The notes: a model not told the origin generated them from the letters alone. A DNA stretch of 64,000 nt from Deltaproteobacteria bacterium (GCA_016178705.1 JACOST010000014.1:682001-746000); one strand, 5' to 3'. Counted from the stretch's first letter, positions 24,074 through 32,653 are shown. Numbers and translations: made by a program.

Positions 24074-25705
24074 ATGCATGCCCGGCGGCTCTCGCTGTTC
24101 CGTGGTCTCGTAGCGGGTTGCCTGTCGCTCGTGATGCGCGGACCGGCAGCGGCGCAGATCACGGCGACGCCGCGCCCGCCGACGCACGCGCTGACCCGTG
24201 GGGCATCGAACGTCCGCCAGATTCTTCCACCCGACGTGCAGTCCGATGACGGGCTGTACCACGCAGCGATCAGTTACGACGGTTCAGCGATTGTCTTCAA
24301 CGACAAGGTGAACGTGTTCGAGGTTACGACCGAGGACCTGGCGCGCCACGCGCTGACCAACGTAACCAGTGGACAATGTGAATTCCCGAGGCCAAACCGA
24401 GACGGCAGTGCGGTGGTGATGGCCTGCTCGGCCAACGTGACCGGCCAGAACGCTGATGGCAACCTCGAAATCGTCCTCCTGCGCAACAACGAATTCGTGC
24501 CGATTACCAACTCGACGGTAACCGGAGCGGTGATCGTGGACAACGAGGTGCCTACGATCGCTTCGGACGGAAAATCCATCGCGTTCGTCTCGAATGGCAA
24601 TTACACCGGCCAGAATCCCGATGGGCGTTATCAGGTCTTCTTGTGGCGTGACGGCAAACCCCTTACGCAGGTGACCAAGGGGACTACGGCTCAGGTCGGC
24701 TTTCTCAACGAAGATGGGCGCTTCATTCTCTTTGCAGAGTATTATGTCAAAGATACCTGTCCGGTCGATGGCAGCGTCTACCGCTACGACCTTCATACGG
24801 GCCAGACGGTATCGCTCTTCCTGCCTGCCGAAAGCTCGCGCTGCGGGCCGTGCGGCCGGCAGCTCGGGGTGGGGCTCAGCGGAGACGCTACGGTCCGGGT
24901 GTTCACCGCTTTCACGAGCTGCGATGCCGACGACATCGCACACGGCCGCAAGCTCTTCCGTCAGCGGATCGGCGATGACCCCACGTTTCTTCTCGATGTG
25001 CCCGACTTCTGGGACGTCAAGATCGCGGTGAACGGGGACGGGAGCCGGATTGCCGTCCTGCAGGGCGACAATTCGGGCTCGGGCGATGAGTGGGAGAGCG
25101 TGCTTTTCACCTCCTCGGGGCGGCAGGATCTCCCCGGTGTCCCACGCTATGCCGGCGACCTCGCCTTCGACGGGCCAGGGCGGCATCTGATCTTCATTTC
25201 GAATGAGGATCTCACCGGAGAAAACCCCGACCACCTATCGGAGCTTTTTGTCGCTGCCATTCCCCTCGGCTCCGACACGCCGCTACCTACTGCTACCGCC
25301 ACGGCGACACCCTCCCCCACCAGGTCGACGCCGATCATCCCGACTCCGCGGCGAACCGTAGGATTCTGCGCGGGCGACTGTGACAATTCGGGGCAGGTCA
25401 CGGTCGACGAGCTAGTGATCGGGGTCAACATCGCTCTGGGGATTGCGCCGCTCGGCGCGTGCATGAACTTGAGCTTTGATTGCAACGCAACCGGCGAGGT
25501 CACAGTTGATTGCCTCGTGATCGCGGTCAACAACGCACTGTATGATTGCGGAGTGGCGGCCCCGACGCGTGGGCCAACGCGGAACGCCATCGCGCACCGC
25601 CACGCAGTTACCCGCCGCACCGCCACGCAGTTACCCACCGCGACGACAACGCCGGGACCCCTCAGACAGGAACCCCGATACCCCCTACGCGGACACAGAC
25701 CCTGA
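24074..25705 (+). CDS. Exported TolB-like repeat protein with Cys-rich dockerin-like domain (C-terminally disrupted)
   Basis: The start is set at 24074 (MHARRLSLFRGLVAGCLSLV), which yields a signal peptide ending AAAQ; an ATG at 24053 is also in frame. The mature protein has WD40/TolB-type strands (SYDGSAIVFND; NRDGSAVVMACS; SDGKSIAFVSNG; NEDGRFILFAE) that form a beta-propeller-like body. A Thr/Pro linker (TPLPTATATATPSPT) leads to a Cys-rich pair of EF-hand-like loops, CAGDCDNSGQVTVDELVIGV and FDCNATGEVTVDCLVIAVNN, similar to dockerin repeats. The reading frame then leaves the linker and ends at 25705. The intended Thr/Pro-rich continuation lies in another frame, so the C-terminus is probably broken. 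The role is presumably cell-surface binding or sensing. Confidence 0.7.
   Translation: MHARRLSLFRGLVAGCLSLVMRGPAAAQITATPRPPTHALTRGASNVRQILPPDVQSDDGLYHAAISYDGSAIVFNDKVNVFEVTTEDLARHALTNVTSGQCEFPRPNRDGSAVVMACSANVTGQNADGNLEIVLLRNNEFVPITNSTVTGAVIVDNEVPTIASDGKSIAFVSNGNYTGQNPDGRYQVFLWRDGKPLTQVTKGTTAQVGFLNEDGRFILFAEYYVKDTCPVDGSVYRYDLHTGQTVSLFLPAESSRCGPCGRQLGVGLSGDATVRVFTAFTSCDADDIAHGRKLFRQRIGDDPTFLLDVPDFWDVKIAVNGDGSRIAVLQGDNSGSGDEWESVLFTSSGRQDLPGVPRYAGDLAFDGPGRHLIFISNEDLTGENPDHLSELFVAAIPLGSDTPLPTATATATPSPTRSTPIIPTPRRTVGFCAGDCDNSGQVTVDELVIGVNIALGIAPLGACMNLSFDCNATGEVTVDCLVIAVNNALYDCGVAAPTRGPTRNAIAHRHAVTRRTATQLPTATTTPGPLRQEPRYPLRGHRP
25594..25639. repeat. 23-bp tandem duplication in the linker region
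   Basis: GCACCGCCACGCAGTTACCC plus 3 bp occurs twice in tandem (25594-25616 and 25617-25639) with one mismatch. Since 23 is not a multiple of 3, a duplication shifts the frame. Deleting one copy would join the upstream frame to the Thr/Pro-rich downstream frame. Confidence 0.8.
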
Positions 25706-25977
25706 CTACAACGCGCACGCCGACAGCGACGGTCGTGTTCACGGCGACGCTGCGGCCAACCGTCACGCCAACACAGACACCGATCCCTGTGAGTTTGAGC
25801 GGCGAACGGTCGGACACGTGGAACAGCAACGGCGGTCAGAGCGGCCGAGTATCCGGCGCGTTTTGAGCCGGATCGCTGTCGAACGCGGTGAACACGCAGA
25901 TAGACCTGGTGGGTTCAGTCAACGGGAATACAATTAGCGGTGCCTACTTCACGCGGTCGGGCGGCCTCTGTACCTGA
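25706..25977 (+). pseudogene. Out-of-frame C-terminal remnant of the dockerin-like surface protein
   Basis: In the frame that is open from 25546, the sequence reads TGTPIPPTRTQTLTTTRTPT, a Thr/Pro linker, then SLSGERSDTWNSNGGQSG and a TGA stop at 25864-25866. The same frame then continues open with NTQIDLVGSVNGNTISGAYF and ends CT-stop at 25975-25977. These segments look like the C-terminal domain of the preceding protein, separated by a frameshift and one in-frame stop. The rest of the gap to 26024 shows no gene. Confidence 0.5.
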
Positions 25978-26024
25978 GACCATGGGACCTTCGGATTGAG
26001 TCGGCATTGAGCGAGGCCGGCGGC

Positions 26025-26840
26025 TCAGCGTTGACTCTCCGCGAGCAGCCGCACCGCTACGCCGCGCCCGCGGAGATACTCCTTGCACTGGCGCACGGTG
26101 AACTCGCGGTAGTGGAAGATCGACGCCGCCAAGGCGGCGGTCGCGCCGCCGGCGGTGAGGCCGTCGTAGATGTGGTCGAGCGTGCCGACGCCTCCCGAGG
26201 CGATCACCGGCACGCGCACGGCATCGGCGATCGCACGGGTCAGCGCGATGTCGTAACCCGCCTTGGTGCCGTCGCGGTCCATGCTCGTGAGCAAGATCTC
26301 ACCAGCGCCGAACGATTCCATCCGGCGGGCCCACTCGATGGCGTCGAGCCCGGTCGGATTGCGCCCACCGTGGGTGAATACTTCCCATCGGGGAGCGCTG
26401 ATGGCTGATCGCTGATCGCTGATGGCTTGCGAACCTGACACTCGTTTCGCATCAATCGCCACCACGATGCATTGGCAGCCGAACTTCTCGGCGGCGGCTT
26501 GGACGAAGTCGGGGTGCTGCACCGCGGCGGTGTTGATCGACACCTTGTCGGCACCGGCGTTGAGCAGGTCGCGGACATCTTGCAGCTCACGCACTCCGCC
26601 ACCAACCGTGAGCGGCATGAAGACGGTCTCAGCGGTGCGCGCGACCACGTCGAGAATAATCTTGCGGCGTTCGTGCGAGGCGGTGATGTCGAGGAAGCAT
26701 AGCTCGTCGGCGCCTTCGGCATCGTAGCGCTCGGCGACCTCGACCGGATCGCCCGCGTCGCGCAGGCCAACGAAGTTCACGCCCTTGACGACGCGGCCTT
26801 CTTTCACATCGAGGCAGGGAATGATGCGCTTCGCGAGCAC
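26025..26840 (-). CDS. hisF: Imidazole glycerol phosphate synthase, cyclase subunit
   Basis: The GTG start at 26840 gives [19 protein letters not shown] with the canonical catalytic Asp at residue 11. The ORF is open further upstream, but only as a shadow of hisA. The hisA stop TAG and the hisF GTG share one base (TAGTG), so the pair is coupled. [28 protein letters not shown] (second catalytic Asp) and [20 protein letters not shown] are all diagnostic. HisF cyclises the ammonia-containing intermediate in histidine synthesis with HisH. The protein has 271 residues rather than about 253-258, because some 17 residues ([17 protein letters not shown]) encoded by the heptamer repeat are inserted in the loop after VVAIDAKRV. 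Confidence 0.93.
   Translation of the reverse strand: MLAKRIIPCLDVKEGRVVKGVNFVGLRDAGDPVEVAERYDAEGADELCFLDITASHERRKIILDVVARTAETVFMPLTVGGGVRELQDVRDLLNAGADKVSINTAAVQHPDFVQAAAEKFGCQCIVVAIDAKRVSGSQAISDQRSAISAPRWEVFTHGGRNPTGLDAIEWARRMESFGAGEILLTSMDRDGTKAGYDIALTRAIADAVRVPVIASGGVGTLDHIYDGLTAGGATAALAASIFHYREFTVRQCKEYLRGRGVAVRLLAESQR
26396..26428. repeat. Heptamer repeat, copy 2, inside hisF
   Basis: On the plus strand this reads CGCTGATGGCTGATCGCTGA and on, with period 7 and units GCCATCA/GCGATCA on the coding strand. It is an in-frame insert in hisF (residues about 138-148). Confidence 0.8.
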
Positions 26841-27571
26841 TACGCCGCTCCTCGCGCCGCAGCGATCGCCTCGGCGAGCTTGACCGCGCCGGTGTACAAC
26901 GCGCGGCCAACGATGACCGCAGCGACGCCTGCCGCCGCACAGGGCAACAGCGCGGTGATGTCGGCCAGCGAGCCGACACCGCCCGAGGCGATCACCGGAA
27001 TCGTGATCGCGTCGGCCAGCGCACGCGTCGCCTCGACGTTGACGCCTTGCTGCGTGCCGTCGCGACTGATGTCGGTGTAGATGATGCGCACGACGCCGAA
27101 CGCCTCGACCCGGCGCGCGAGGTCGATCGCGGTGGTCTGACTCGTTTCCGTCCAACCCTGCACCGCCACTTTGCCGTCGCGCGCGTCGATGCCGACGGCG
27201 ATGCGGCCGGGAAAGCGCTCGCACGCGAGCGCCACGACTTCGGGATGCGCCAGCGCGGCGGTGCCGAAGATCACGCGATCCGCGCCGGCGGCCAGCAATT
27301 GCGCCGCCCGCTCGACCGTGCGCACGCCACCACCGACTTCGATCGGGATCGGCAACGCCGCGCACAGCGCCGCGATCGCGTCGCCGTTCACCGGCGCGCC
27401 CGACACCGCGCCGTCGAGATCGACGACGTGCAAGTACTCCGCGCCTTCGCTGACCCAGCGCCGCCCCATCGCGATGGGATCGTCGCCGTACACGGTTTCA
27501 GCGGCCATCTCGCCGCGCAGCAGCCGCACGCAGCGACCGCCTTTGAGATCGATGGCGGGAATGATCAGCAT
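26840..27571 (-). CDS. hisA: Phosphoribosylformimino-5-aminoimidazole carboxamide ribotide isomerase
   Basis: This 243-residue protein starts at the ATG at 27571. [20 protein letters not shown] contains the catalytic Asp of the first strand. [54 protein letters not shown] (second catalytic Asp) and [18 protein letters not shown] are canonical HisA. It is a (beta/alpha)8-barrel isomerase of the fourth histidine step. Overlap of 7 bp with hisH upstream and a one-base share with hisF downstream show translational coupling. The length is normal, and unlike hisH and hisF it carries no heptamer insert. Confidence 0.97.
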   Translation of the reverse strand: MLIIPAIDLKGGRCVRLLRGEMAAETVYGDDPIAMGRRWVSEGAEYLHVVDLDGAVSGAPVNGDAIAALCAALPIPIEVGGGVRTVERAAQLLAAGADRVIFGTAALAHPEVVALACERFPGRIAVGIDARDGKVAVQGWTETSQTTAIDLARRVEAFGVVRIIYTDISRDGTQQGVNVEATRALADAITIPVIASGGVGSLADITALLPCAAAGVAAVIVGRALYTGAVKLAEAIAAARGAA

Positions 27572-28287
27572 GGGGCCTTTGGCTTGTGGCTGATGGCTGA
27601 TGGCTGATGGCTGATGGACGGTGAATCCCCGGCGTTCTGCGCTGCGACCAGCGCCGAAAAATTTCGCAGAATGACCTGTCCCACCGCCTGGCTCTTCTCC
27701 GGGTGGTACTGGCTCGCGAACAAATTGTCGCGCGCGATGGCCGAGGCGAAGGTGACGCCATAGTCCGTACTCGTCGCCGTCAACGCCGGGTCGGCGGGTA
27801 CGACGTAGTACGAGTGCACGAAGTAGACGAACGCGCCGTCGTCCACGCCAGCGAGGTGCGGCACGTTCTGAGTCTTGCGGATCTGATTCCAACCAATGTG
27901 CGGAATCTTCAGATCCGAATCCGACGTGAACTTCACCACGCGACCGGGAAGGATTCCGAGGCCCGGTACCGGTCCGAACTCTTCGCTCTCGTCGAACAGC
28001 AACTGCATGCCGAGGCAGATGCCGAGAAACGGTGTGCCGCGCGCGATTACCCGCTTGATCGGGTCGATCAGTTGGTACGTCCGCAGATTGTCCATGCACG
28101 CACCGAACGCACCGACGCCCGGCAGCACGACGCCGGCCGCCGCCTCGATGCGGTTCACATCGCGGGCGATCTCCGCCCGCGCGCCCACCTTCGCCAGCGC
28201 GTTCTGCACGCTGCGCAGATTGCCCATGCCATAGTCGATGATGGCGATGGCTGGTTGGTGGCTGATGGCTGATGGCTGATCGCTCAT
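27565..28287 (-). CDS. hisH: Imidazole glycerol phosphate synthase, glutaminase subunit
   Basis: This 240-residue class I glutamine amidotransferase delivers ammonia to HisF. IAIIDYGMGNLRSVQNAL begins the conserved body. VLPGVGAFGACMDNL and GTPFLGICLGMQLLFDESEE contain the oxyanion strand and the nucleophilic Cys. QYHPEKSQAVGQ carries the His and Glu of the triad. GNVPH-like KIPHIGWNQI is also present. Both termini are heptamer repeat: residues 1-13 read MSDQPSAISHQPA from the repeat at 28247-28287, and the last residues read [19 protein letters not shown] from the repeat at 27581-27619. There is no alternative start between the repeat and the body, so the repeat supplies the start codon. Confidence 0.95.
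   Translation of the reverse strand: MSDQPSAISHQPAIAIIDYGMGNLRSVQNALAKVGARAEIARDVNRIEAAAGVVLPGVGAFGACMDNLRTYQLIDPIKRVIARGTPFLGICLGMQLLFDESEEFGPVPGLGILPGRVVKFTSDSDLKIPHIGWNQIRKTQNVPHLAGVDDGAFVYFVHSYYVVPADPALTATSTDYGVTFASAIARDNLFASQYHPEKSQAVGQVILRNFSALVAAQNAGDSPSISHQPSAISHKPKAPC
27581..27619. repeat. Heptamer repeat, copy 3, 3' end of hisH
   Basis: This copy has four near-perfect TGATGGC units on the plus strand, encoding the ISHQPSAISHKP tail of HisH on the minus strand. Confidence 0.85.
28247..28287. repeat. Heptamer repeat, copy 4, 5' end of hisH
   Basis: GGCTGATGGCTGATGGCTGA and flanking degenerate units encode the HisH N-terminus (SDQPSAISHQP), including its start codon. Confidence 0.85.
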
Positions 28288-28304
28288 GATTTTCCGTCTA
28301 TGCC

Positions 28305-28358
28305 GTAGGGTGGGCACTGCCCACCGCGCTTCCGGACGGTGGGCAGTGCCCACCCTAC
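28305..28358. repeat. Perfect 21-bp inverted repeat upstream of hisH
   Basis: GTAGGGTGGGCACTGCCCACC (28305-28325) and its exact reverse complement (28338-28358) enclose a 12-bp loop. Each arm is itself nearly self-complementary (GTGGGCA-CTGCCCAC). It sits in the 136-bp hisB-hisH gap. It could form a strong RNA hairpin or be a dispersed REP-like element. Confidence 0.8.
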
Positions 28359-28423
28359 CGAAGACATTTTGAATCGAAACGCCATTGTCTCCGACGATGC
28401 GCGAGAGGCGATCTGCCTGCCGC

Positions 28424-29059
28424 CTACAGCACTCCCTTCGTCGACAGCACCCCGCTAACACGCGGATCGAGCTGCGTCGCCTTGTCGAGCGCACGGGCGA
28501 GCGCTTTGAATCCGGCCTCGATGATATGGTGCGGGTTGCGGCCTTGGCTCATGTTGAGGTGCAGGTTCATCCCCACCTGGTTCGTCAGCGCGAGCAAGAA
28601 ATCGTGGATCAGCTCGGTGTCGAAGTTGCCGACGCGCGCCTGCTTGATCTTCAGGTTGTACGCCAAGTACGGCCGACCGCTCAGGTCGACCACCGCGGTC
28701 ACCAGCGCTTCATCGAGCGGACACGACGCGTCGCCGAAGCGGCGGATGCCAGCCTTGTCGCCAAGCGCGGAGCGCAACGCTTCGCCCAGCGTCAGGCCGA
28801 CATCCTCGACGGTGTGGTGCTGATCGATGTCGATGTCACCGGTCGCCCGCACGGTGAGATCGAAGAAGCCATGACGGCTGAATATCTCGAGCATGTGATT
28901 GAGAAACGGCACGCCGGTCTCGATGTCGTAGCGGCCGCTGCCGTCGATCTTGAGCTGGACCGTGATGTCGGTCTCCTTGGTGGTGCGCGCGATACGCGCC
29001 TGCCGGCCGTCGTGGGCGGCGGGACGTTTGGTCTTCTTGACGCGAGCCTGTGCCATCAT
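28424..29059 (-). CDS. hisB: Imidazoleglycerol-phosphate dehydratase
   Basis: This 211-residue protein starts at tandem ATG codons at 29059/29056 within hisD's stop (ATGATGG, with a 4-bp overlap). [20 protein letters not shown] and [21 protein letters not shown] contain the His-rich manganese-binding motifs (H-x-x-x-H and D-x-H-H-x-x-E-D). [18 protein letters not shown] is the second metal motif. It catalyses the dehydration of imidazoleglycerol phosphate in the histidine pathway. The first 25 residues or so form an Arg/Lys-rich extension. It is a monofunctional HisB without the phosphatase domain. Confidence 0.96.
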   Translation of the reverse strand: MMAQARVKKTKRPAAHDGRQARIARTTKETDITVQLKIDGSGRYDIETGVPFLNHMLEIFSRHGFFDLTVRATGDIDIDQHHTVEDVGLTLGEALRSALGDKAGIRRFGDASCPLDEALVTAVVDLSGRPYLAYNLKIKQARVGNFDTELIHDFLLALTNQVGMNLHLNMSQGRNPHHIIEAGFKALARALDKATQLDPRVSGVLSTKGVL

Positions 29060-30366
29060 CGACCTCCATTGAGACGCACGCGCACGGCGGCGGCGTGCGC
29101 CTGGTAGCCTTCCATTTCCGCGAGCGTACAGATTGCTGGCGCGAGCGTGCGCAGCGCACCGCGGCTCGCGCTGATCACGCTGGTGCGTTTGACGAAATCG
29201 TAGACGCCGAGCGGCGACGCGAAACGCGCGCTGCCCCCGGTCGGCAACACGTGATTCGGCCCGGCGGCGTAGTCGCCCAGCGGCGCCGGCGCATCGGCGC
29301 CGACGAATACCGCGCCGGCGTTGCGGATGCGCGGGACGTAACGCGCGGCGTTCGCGATGAGCAACTCCAAATGCTCGGGAGCGATCTGCTCGGCGAGATC
29401 GATGGCCTCGTCGAGATTGCGCACGACTACCAGCGCGCCGCGCCGCCGCAGCACGCGCGCGATCGCGGCGCGGCGCGGCAACGCCGGCAATTGCACATCG
29501 ATTGCGGCGCGCACGTTCTCAGCTACGCGCTGCGACGGCGTCAGCAACACCGCACACTCATCACCGCTGCCGTGCTCGGCTTGCGCAAGAAGATCCGCCG
29601 CGGCAAATGCCGCCGGAACGCTGCGATCAGCAACCACCACCACTTCGCTCGGGCCGGCGATCTTGTCGATATCGACGATGCCGTACACTTGGCGCTTCGC
29701 CGCTTGCACCCACGCGTTGCCGGGCCCGACGATCTTGTCGACCTTCGGCACGGTACGGGTTCCGTAGGCGAGCGCGGCGACCGCTTGCGCGCCGCCGACG
29801 CGATACACGGCATGAACGCCGGCAATCGACGCCGCCGCCAGCACCGCCGGATTGTAACCGTCGCGACCCGCCGGCGACACCATGATGACTTCGTCCACGA
29901 CCGCCACGCGCGCCGGGATCGCGTTCATCAGCACCGACGAGGGATACGAGCCGTGACCGCCGGGGACGTAGAGTCCGACGCGGCGTAGCGGCGTGATCCG
30001 CTGCCCCAGCGTGAATCCCGCCGCGTCGCGGTAACTCCACGACGACTGGCGCTGCCGGCGGTGAAAGGCCTCGATGCGCCGTGCCGCCGCGCGCAGCGCG
30101 CGCAACGCCGCTGGACGCAACGCGCGCAGCGCCGCATCGATCTCGGCCTGACTCACTCGCAGCCGCGCCGGAGTGAGCTGCACGCCGTCAAAGCGGCGCG
30201 TGAACTCGATCAACGCGCGATCGCCGCGGCGCTTCACCGCGTCCACAATTCGCCGCGCTTGCGCTTCGACCTGCGGGCTGGCGGTCGCATCGCGCTCGCG
30301 AATGGCGGCAAACTGGCGCGCGAAGTCGCGTTGCGTCGTGTGGAGCAGGCGAATGGTGTCAGCCAT
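29056..30366 (-). CDS. hisD: Histidinol dehydrogenase
   Basis: The start chosen is the ATG at 30366 ([15 protein letters not shown]), giving 436 residues; it overlaps prmC by 8 bp. This zinc and NAD enzyme oxidises histidinol to histidine. [67 protein letters not shown] and [18 protein letters not shown] are all canonical. [17 protein letters not shown] and GNHVLPT-like [15 protein letters not shown] complete the active site. It is the first his gene downstream of prmC here. hisG is absent from the position between prmC and hisD where it is found in several related operons. Confidence 0.97.
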   Translation of the reverse strand: MADTIRLLHTTQRDFARQFAAIRERDATASPQVEAQARRIVDAVKRRGDRALIEFTRRFDGVQLTPARLRVSQAEIDAALRALRPAALRALRAAARRIEAFHRRQRQSSWSYRDAAGFTLGQRITPLRRVGLYVPGGHGSYPSSVLMNAIPARVAVVDEVIMVSPAGRDGYNPAVLAAASIAGVHAVYRVGGAQAVAALAYGTRTVPKVDKIVGPGNAWVQAAKRQVYGIVDIDKIAGPSEVVVVADRSVPAAFAAADLLAQAEHGSGDECAVLLTPSQRVAENVRAAIDVQLPALPRRAAIARVLRRRGALVVVRNLDEAIDLAEQIAPEHLELLIANAARYVPRIRNAGAVFVGADAPAPLGDYAAGPNHVLPTGGSARFASPLGVYDFVKRTSVISASRGALRTLAPAICTLAEMEGYQAHAAAVRVRLNGGR

Positions 30367-31252
30367 CACAGCACGCCTCGCTCGCCACCAACACGCGCGG
30401 GATGCCGGCGTAGTCAGCGCGAATTTCGACGCGGCCAAACCCAGCGGCGGCGGCCAACGCGCGCGCCGTGTCGGCTTGTCCGCATCCGATCTCGATCAAC
30501 AGTGCACCGCTGCGCGTGAGCAACGCTGGCGCACTGAGGAGGATCTGGCGAATCACGGCTAAGCCGTCGCCATCGGCAAACAGCGCCGTCGCCGGCTCGT
30601 AGCCTAACTCGGGTTGCAGCGCATCCGAATCATCCATTGCAACGTACGGTGGATTGGAACAGATCAGATCGAACGGCGCCGCATCGGTCAGTGGGGCCAG
30701 CAGATCCCCGGCGACGAAACGAATCCGCGCGGCGACTCCGAGACGCTCCGCGTTGACGCGCGCCACCGCGAGCGCCGCCGGCGATAGATCGCTCGCCCAC
30801 ACTTCGGCGCTCGGCACTTCGTGCGCCAGCGCGACCGCGATGCAGCCGCTGCCGGTGCCGATATCGGCGACGCGTGGGTGCGCAGTCGGGTGCTCGCGCA
30901 GCCAGCGCGCCACGATCTCCACCATCAGCTCGGTCTCGGGCCGAGGAATCAGCACGTCCGGACCGACGACAAAATCGAGCGACCAGAACTCTTGCCGGCC
31001 GGTGATGTACGCAACGGGTTCGCGGCGGATTCGACGCGCGAGCAGCGGCTCGAAGGCCGCGGCAGCGCCGTCCGGCAGCGTGTCGCGTAGCGCGGCCAGC
31101 AGGTGCGTGCGCGATCGTCCGAGCGCGTGCGCCAGCAACACTTCGGCGTCAAGGCGAGCGGTGTCGATCCCCGCTCGCGCCAAGCGAGCGGTCGCCGCGG
31201 CGAGCACGTCCGCTGCTGTCGCTGGCGGCGACAATTCGGCCACGGGAGTCAT
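30359..31252 (-). CDS. prmC: Peptide chain release factor N(5)-glutamine methyltransferase
   Basis: This 297-residue SAM methyltransferase modifies the GGQ glutamine of release factors. The N-terminal five-helix domain reads [56 protein letters not shown] is the PrmC signature. [21 protein letters not shown] binds SAM, and [16 protein letters not shown] carries the N-P-P-Y that contacts the glutamine. It overlaps prfA by 4 bp, as expected because it acts on that gene's product. Confidence 0.96.
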   Translation of the reverse strand: MTPVAELSPPATAADVLAAATARLARAGIDTARLDAEVLLAHALGRSRTHLLAALRDTLPDGAAAAFEPLLARRIRREPVAYITGRQEFWSLDFVVGPDVLIPRPETELMVEIVARWLREHPTAHPRVADIGTGSGCIAVALAHEVPSAEVWASDLSPAALAVARVNAERLGVAARIRFVAGDLLAPLTDAAPFDLICSNPPYVAMDDSDALQPELGYEPATALFADGDGLAVIRQILLSAPALLTRSGALLIEIGCGQADTARALAAAAGFGRVEIRADYAGIPRVLVASEACCDG

Positions 31253-32319
31253 CCGTTCTCCGACTTGAGCGACTGCGCCTGGTAGTGGGTGATCAACGCG
31301 TTGATGAGCGGTGACAGTTCACCGTCCATGACGCGATCGATCTGGTGCACTGTCAGGTTGATGCGGTGATCGGTCACGCGTCCCTGCGGGAAGTTGTAGG
31401 TACGAATGCGCTCTGAGCGGTCGCCGGTGCCGACCATGCCGCGGCGGCTGGCGGCTTCCTTCTCCTGCTGCTCCCGTTGCGCGCGCTCGAGCAGGCGCGC
31501 GCGCAAGATCTTGATGCCCTTCGCCTTGTTCTTGTGCTGCGATTTCTCGTCCTGGCACGACACAACGAGACCGGTGGGCAAATGCGTCACGCGCACCGCC
31601 GAGTCGGTGGTGTTGACGCTCTGCCCGCCCGGCCCCGACGAGCGATAGACGTCGATACGCAGATCCTTCACTTCGTCGAGTTGGACGTCGACTTCGTCGG
31701 CTTCCGGCAACACCGCCACGGTCGCGGTCGAAGTGTGGATGCGGCCCGAGGCTTCGGTAACCGGCACCCGTTGCACGCGGTGGACACCGCCTTCGAACTT
31801 CAACTGGCTATACGCCCCGCGTCCTTCGATCAGCGCGATGACCTCTTTGTAGCCGCCGAGACCGGTCGGGTTCGCGCTCATCAGCTCCACCCGCCACTTG
31901 TGTTCCTCGGCAAACCGGCTGTACATGCGGTACAGACTGGCGGCGAACAGGCTGGCCTCTTCACCGCCCGGCCCCGCGCGGATTTCGAGCATGACGTTAC
32001 GCTCGTCGTTGGGGTCCTTGGGCAGCAGCAACACTCGCAACTGCTCTTCGATGGCGACCAACCGCTCGCGCAAGCCGGGGAGTTCGGTCTTGGCCATGTC
32101 GCGCATCTCGGGATCGGCATCGTCCAGCAGCGCGCGGTGATCTTCGACCTCGTCGCGCAGGAGCTTCCACTCGCGGTAGCGCGCGACCAGTTCCTCGATG
32201 TCCGCACGTTCCTTGCCGAGGCGGGCGTACTCCTTGCGATTGGCGATGAGCTCGGGATCGACGAGCTTGCGCTCGAGCTCGACGTAGCGCCGTTCGACGT
32301 CTTCGAGTTTCTGCAACAT
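31249..32319 (-). CDS. prfA: Peptide chain release factor 1
   Basis: This 356-residue protein recognises UAA and UAG stop codons. It has the long coiled-coil N-terminal domain ([20 protein letters not shown]), the PxT-like tripeptide region, and the catalytic GGQ in [42 protein letters not shown] follows. The C-terminal [20 protein letters not shown] completes domain 4. Length is normal for RF1. It is followed directly by prmC with a 4-bp overlap. The upstream gap of 334 bp to rpmE contains the rpmE terminator and two other small hairpins. Confidence 0.97.
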   Translation of the reverse strand: MLQKLEDVERRYVELERKLVDPELIANRKEYARLGKERADIEELVARYREWKLLRDEVEDHRALLDDADPEMRDMAKTELPGLRERLVAIEEQLRVLLLPKDPNDERNVMLEIRAGPGGEEASLFAASLYRMYSRFAEEHKWRVELMSANPTGLGGYKEVIALIEGRGAYSQLKFEGGVHRVQRVPVTEASGRIHTSTATVAVLPEADEVDVQLDEVKDLRIDVYRSSGPGGQSVNTTDSAVRVTHLPTGLVVSCQDEKSQHKNKAKGIKILRARLLERAQREQQEKEAASRRGMVGTGDRSERIRTYNFPQGRVTDHRINLTVHQIDRVMDGELSPLINALITHYQAQSLKSENG

Positions 32320-32573
32320 GGGTCACGTCACTGGGGCTTTGCGCAAGGAGTCCGGTACGAACGCTTCACTGACTCCGCGCAGCGGTTGAAACCGCGCGCT
32401 ACAAGCAGCGCCAAGCCTGCCTGCGCAGGCTCCCAATCCCACCACCGCCGTTGCTTTCGTGCGAGGCGGGGAGTCGCCGGAGGGCGACTTGGCGTTCCTC
32501 GAAGCACGCAAATTCATTTGCCGCGTCCGTCGCCGGTCGCGCCTTTCCACTTTTTGTGCAAGGCCCGTCAGCG
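32320..32573. other. rpmE-prfA intergenic region with small hairpins
   Basis: No gene is supported here. Two perfect 7-bp-stem hairpins occur at 32414-32431 (AGCCTGC-CTGC-GCAGGCT) and 32472-32489 (AGTCGCC-GGAG-GGCGACT). They may be part of a REP-like element or of the prfA leader. Confidence 0.5.
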
Positions 32574-32615
32574 AAAATAAAAAAAGGGCGCCGGGGACTG
32601 GCCCCACGCCCTTTT
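32574..32615 (-). terminator. Rho-independent terminator of rpmE
   Basis: Read on the minus strand, AAAAGGGCG at 32615-32607 pairs with CGCCCTTTT at 32590-32582. An inner GGGG/CCCC pairing (32605-32602 with 32596-32593) flanks a 5-nt loop. The stem runs into a T-rich tract (TTTTTTTATTTT). It lies 38 bp beyond the rpmE stop codon, correctly placed and oriented. Confidence 0.85.
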
Positions 32616-32653
32616 CATGCCGCCGACAATCGCAGGCGGTCGCCTGCGAGTCG

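Noticed and set aside
25864-25866. In-frame TGA as a selenocysteine codon
   Set aside because: No stem-loop is evident downstream, no catalytic context, and the same gene is already frameshifted; decay is simpler.
26841-27365. N-terminal extension of the hisF frame, which would give a 446-residue protein
   Set aside because: The extra sequence is the wrong-frame reading of hisA and is Arg-rich; the GTG at 26840 begins the canonical HisF N-terminus.
26396-28287. The heptamer arrays as a CRISPR array
   Set aside because: Units are 7 bp, contiguous and without spacers; no cas genes nearby.
28288-28494. Upstream extension of the hisH frame
   Set aside because: It crosses the 21-bp inverted repeat and the hisB end, with no family similarity; the ATG at 28287 is the only sensible start.
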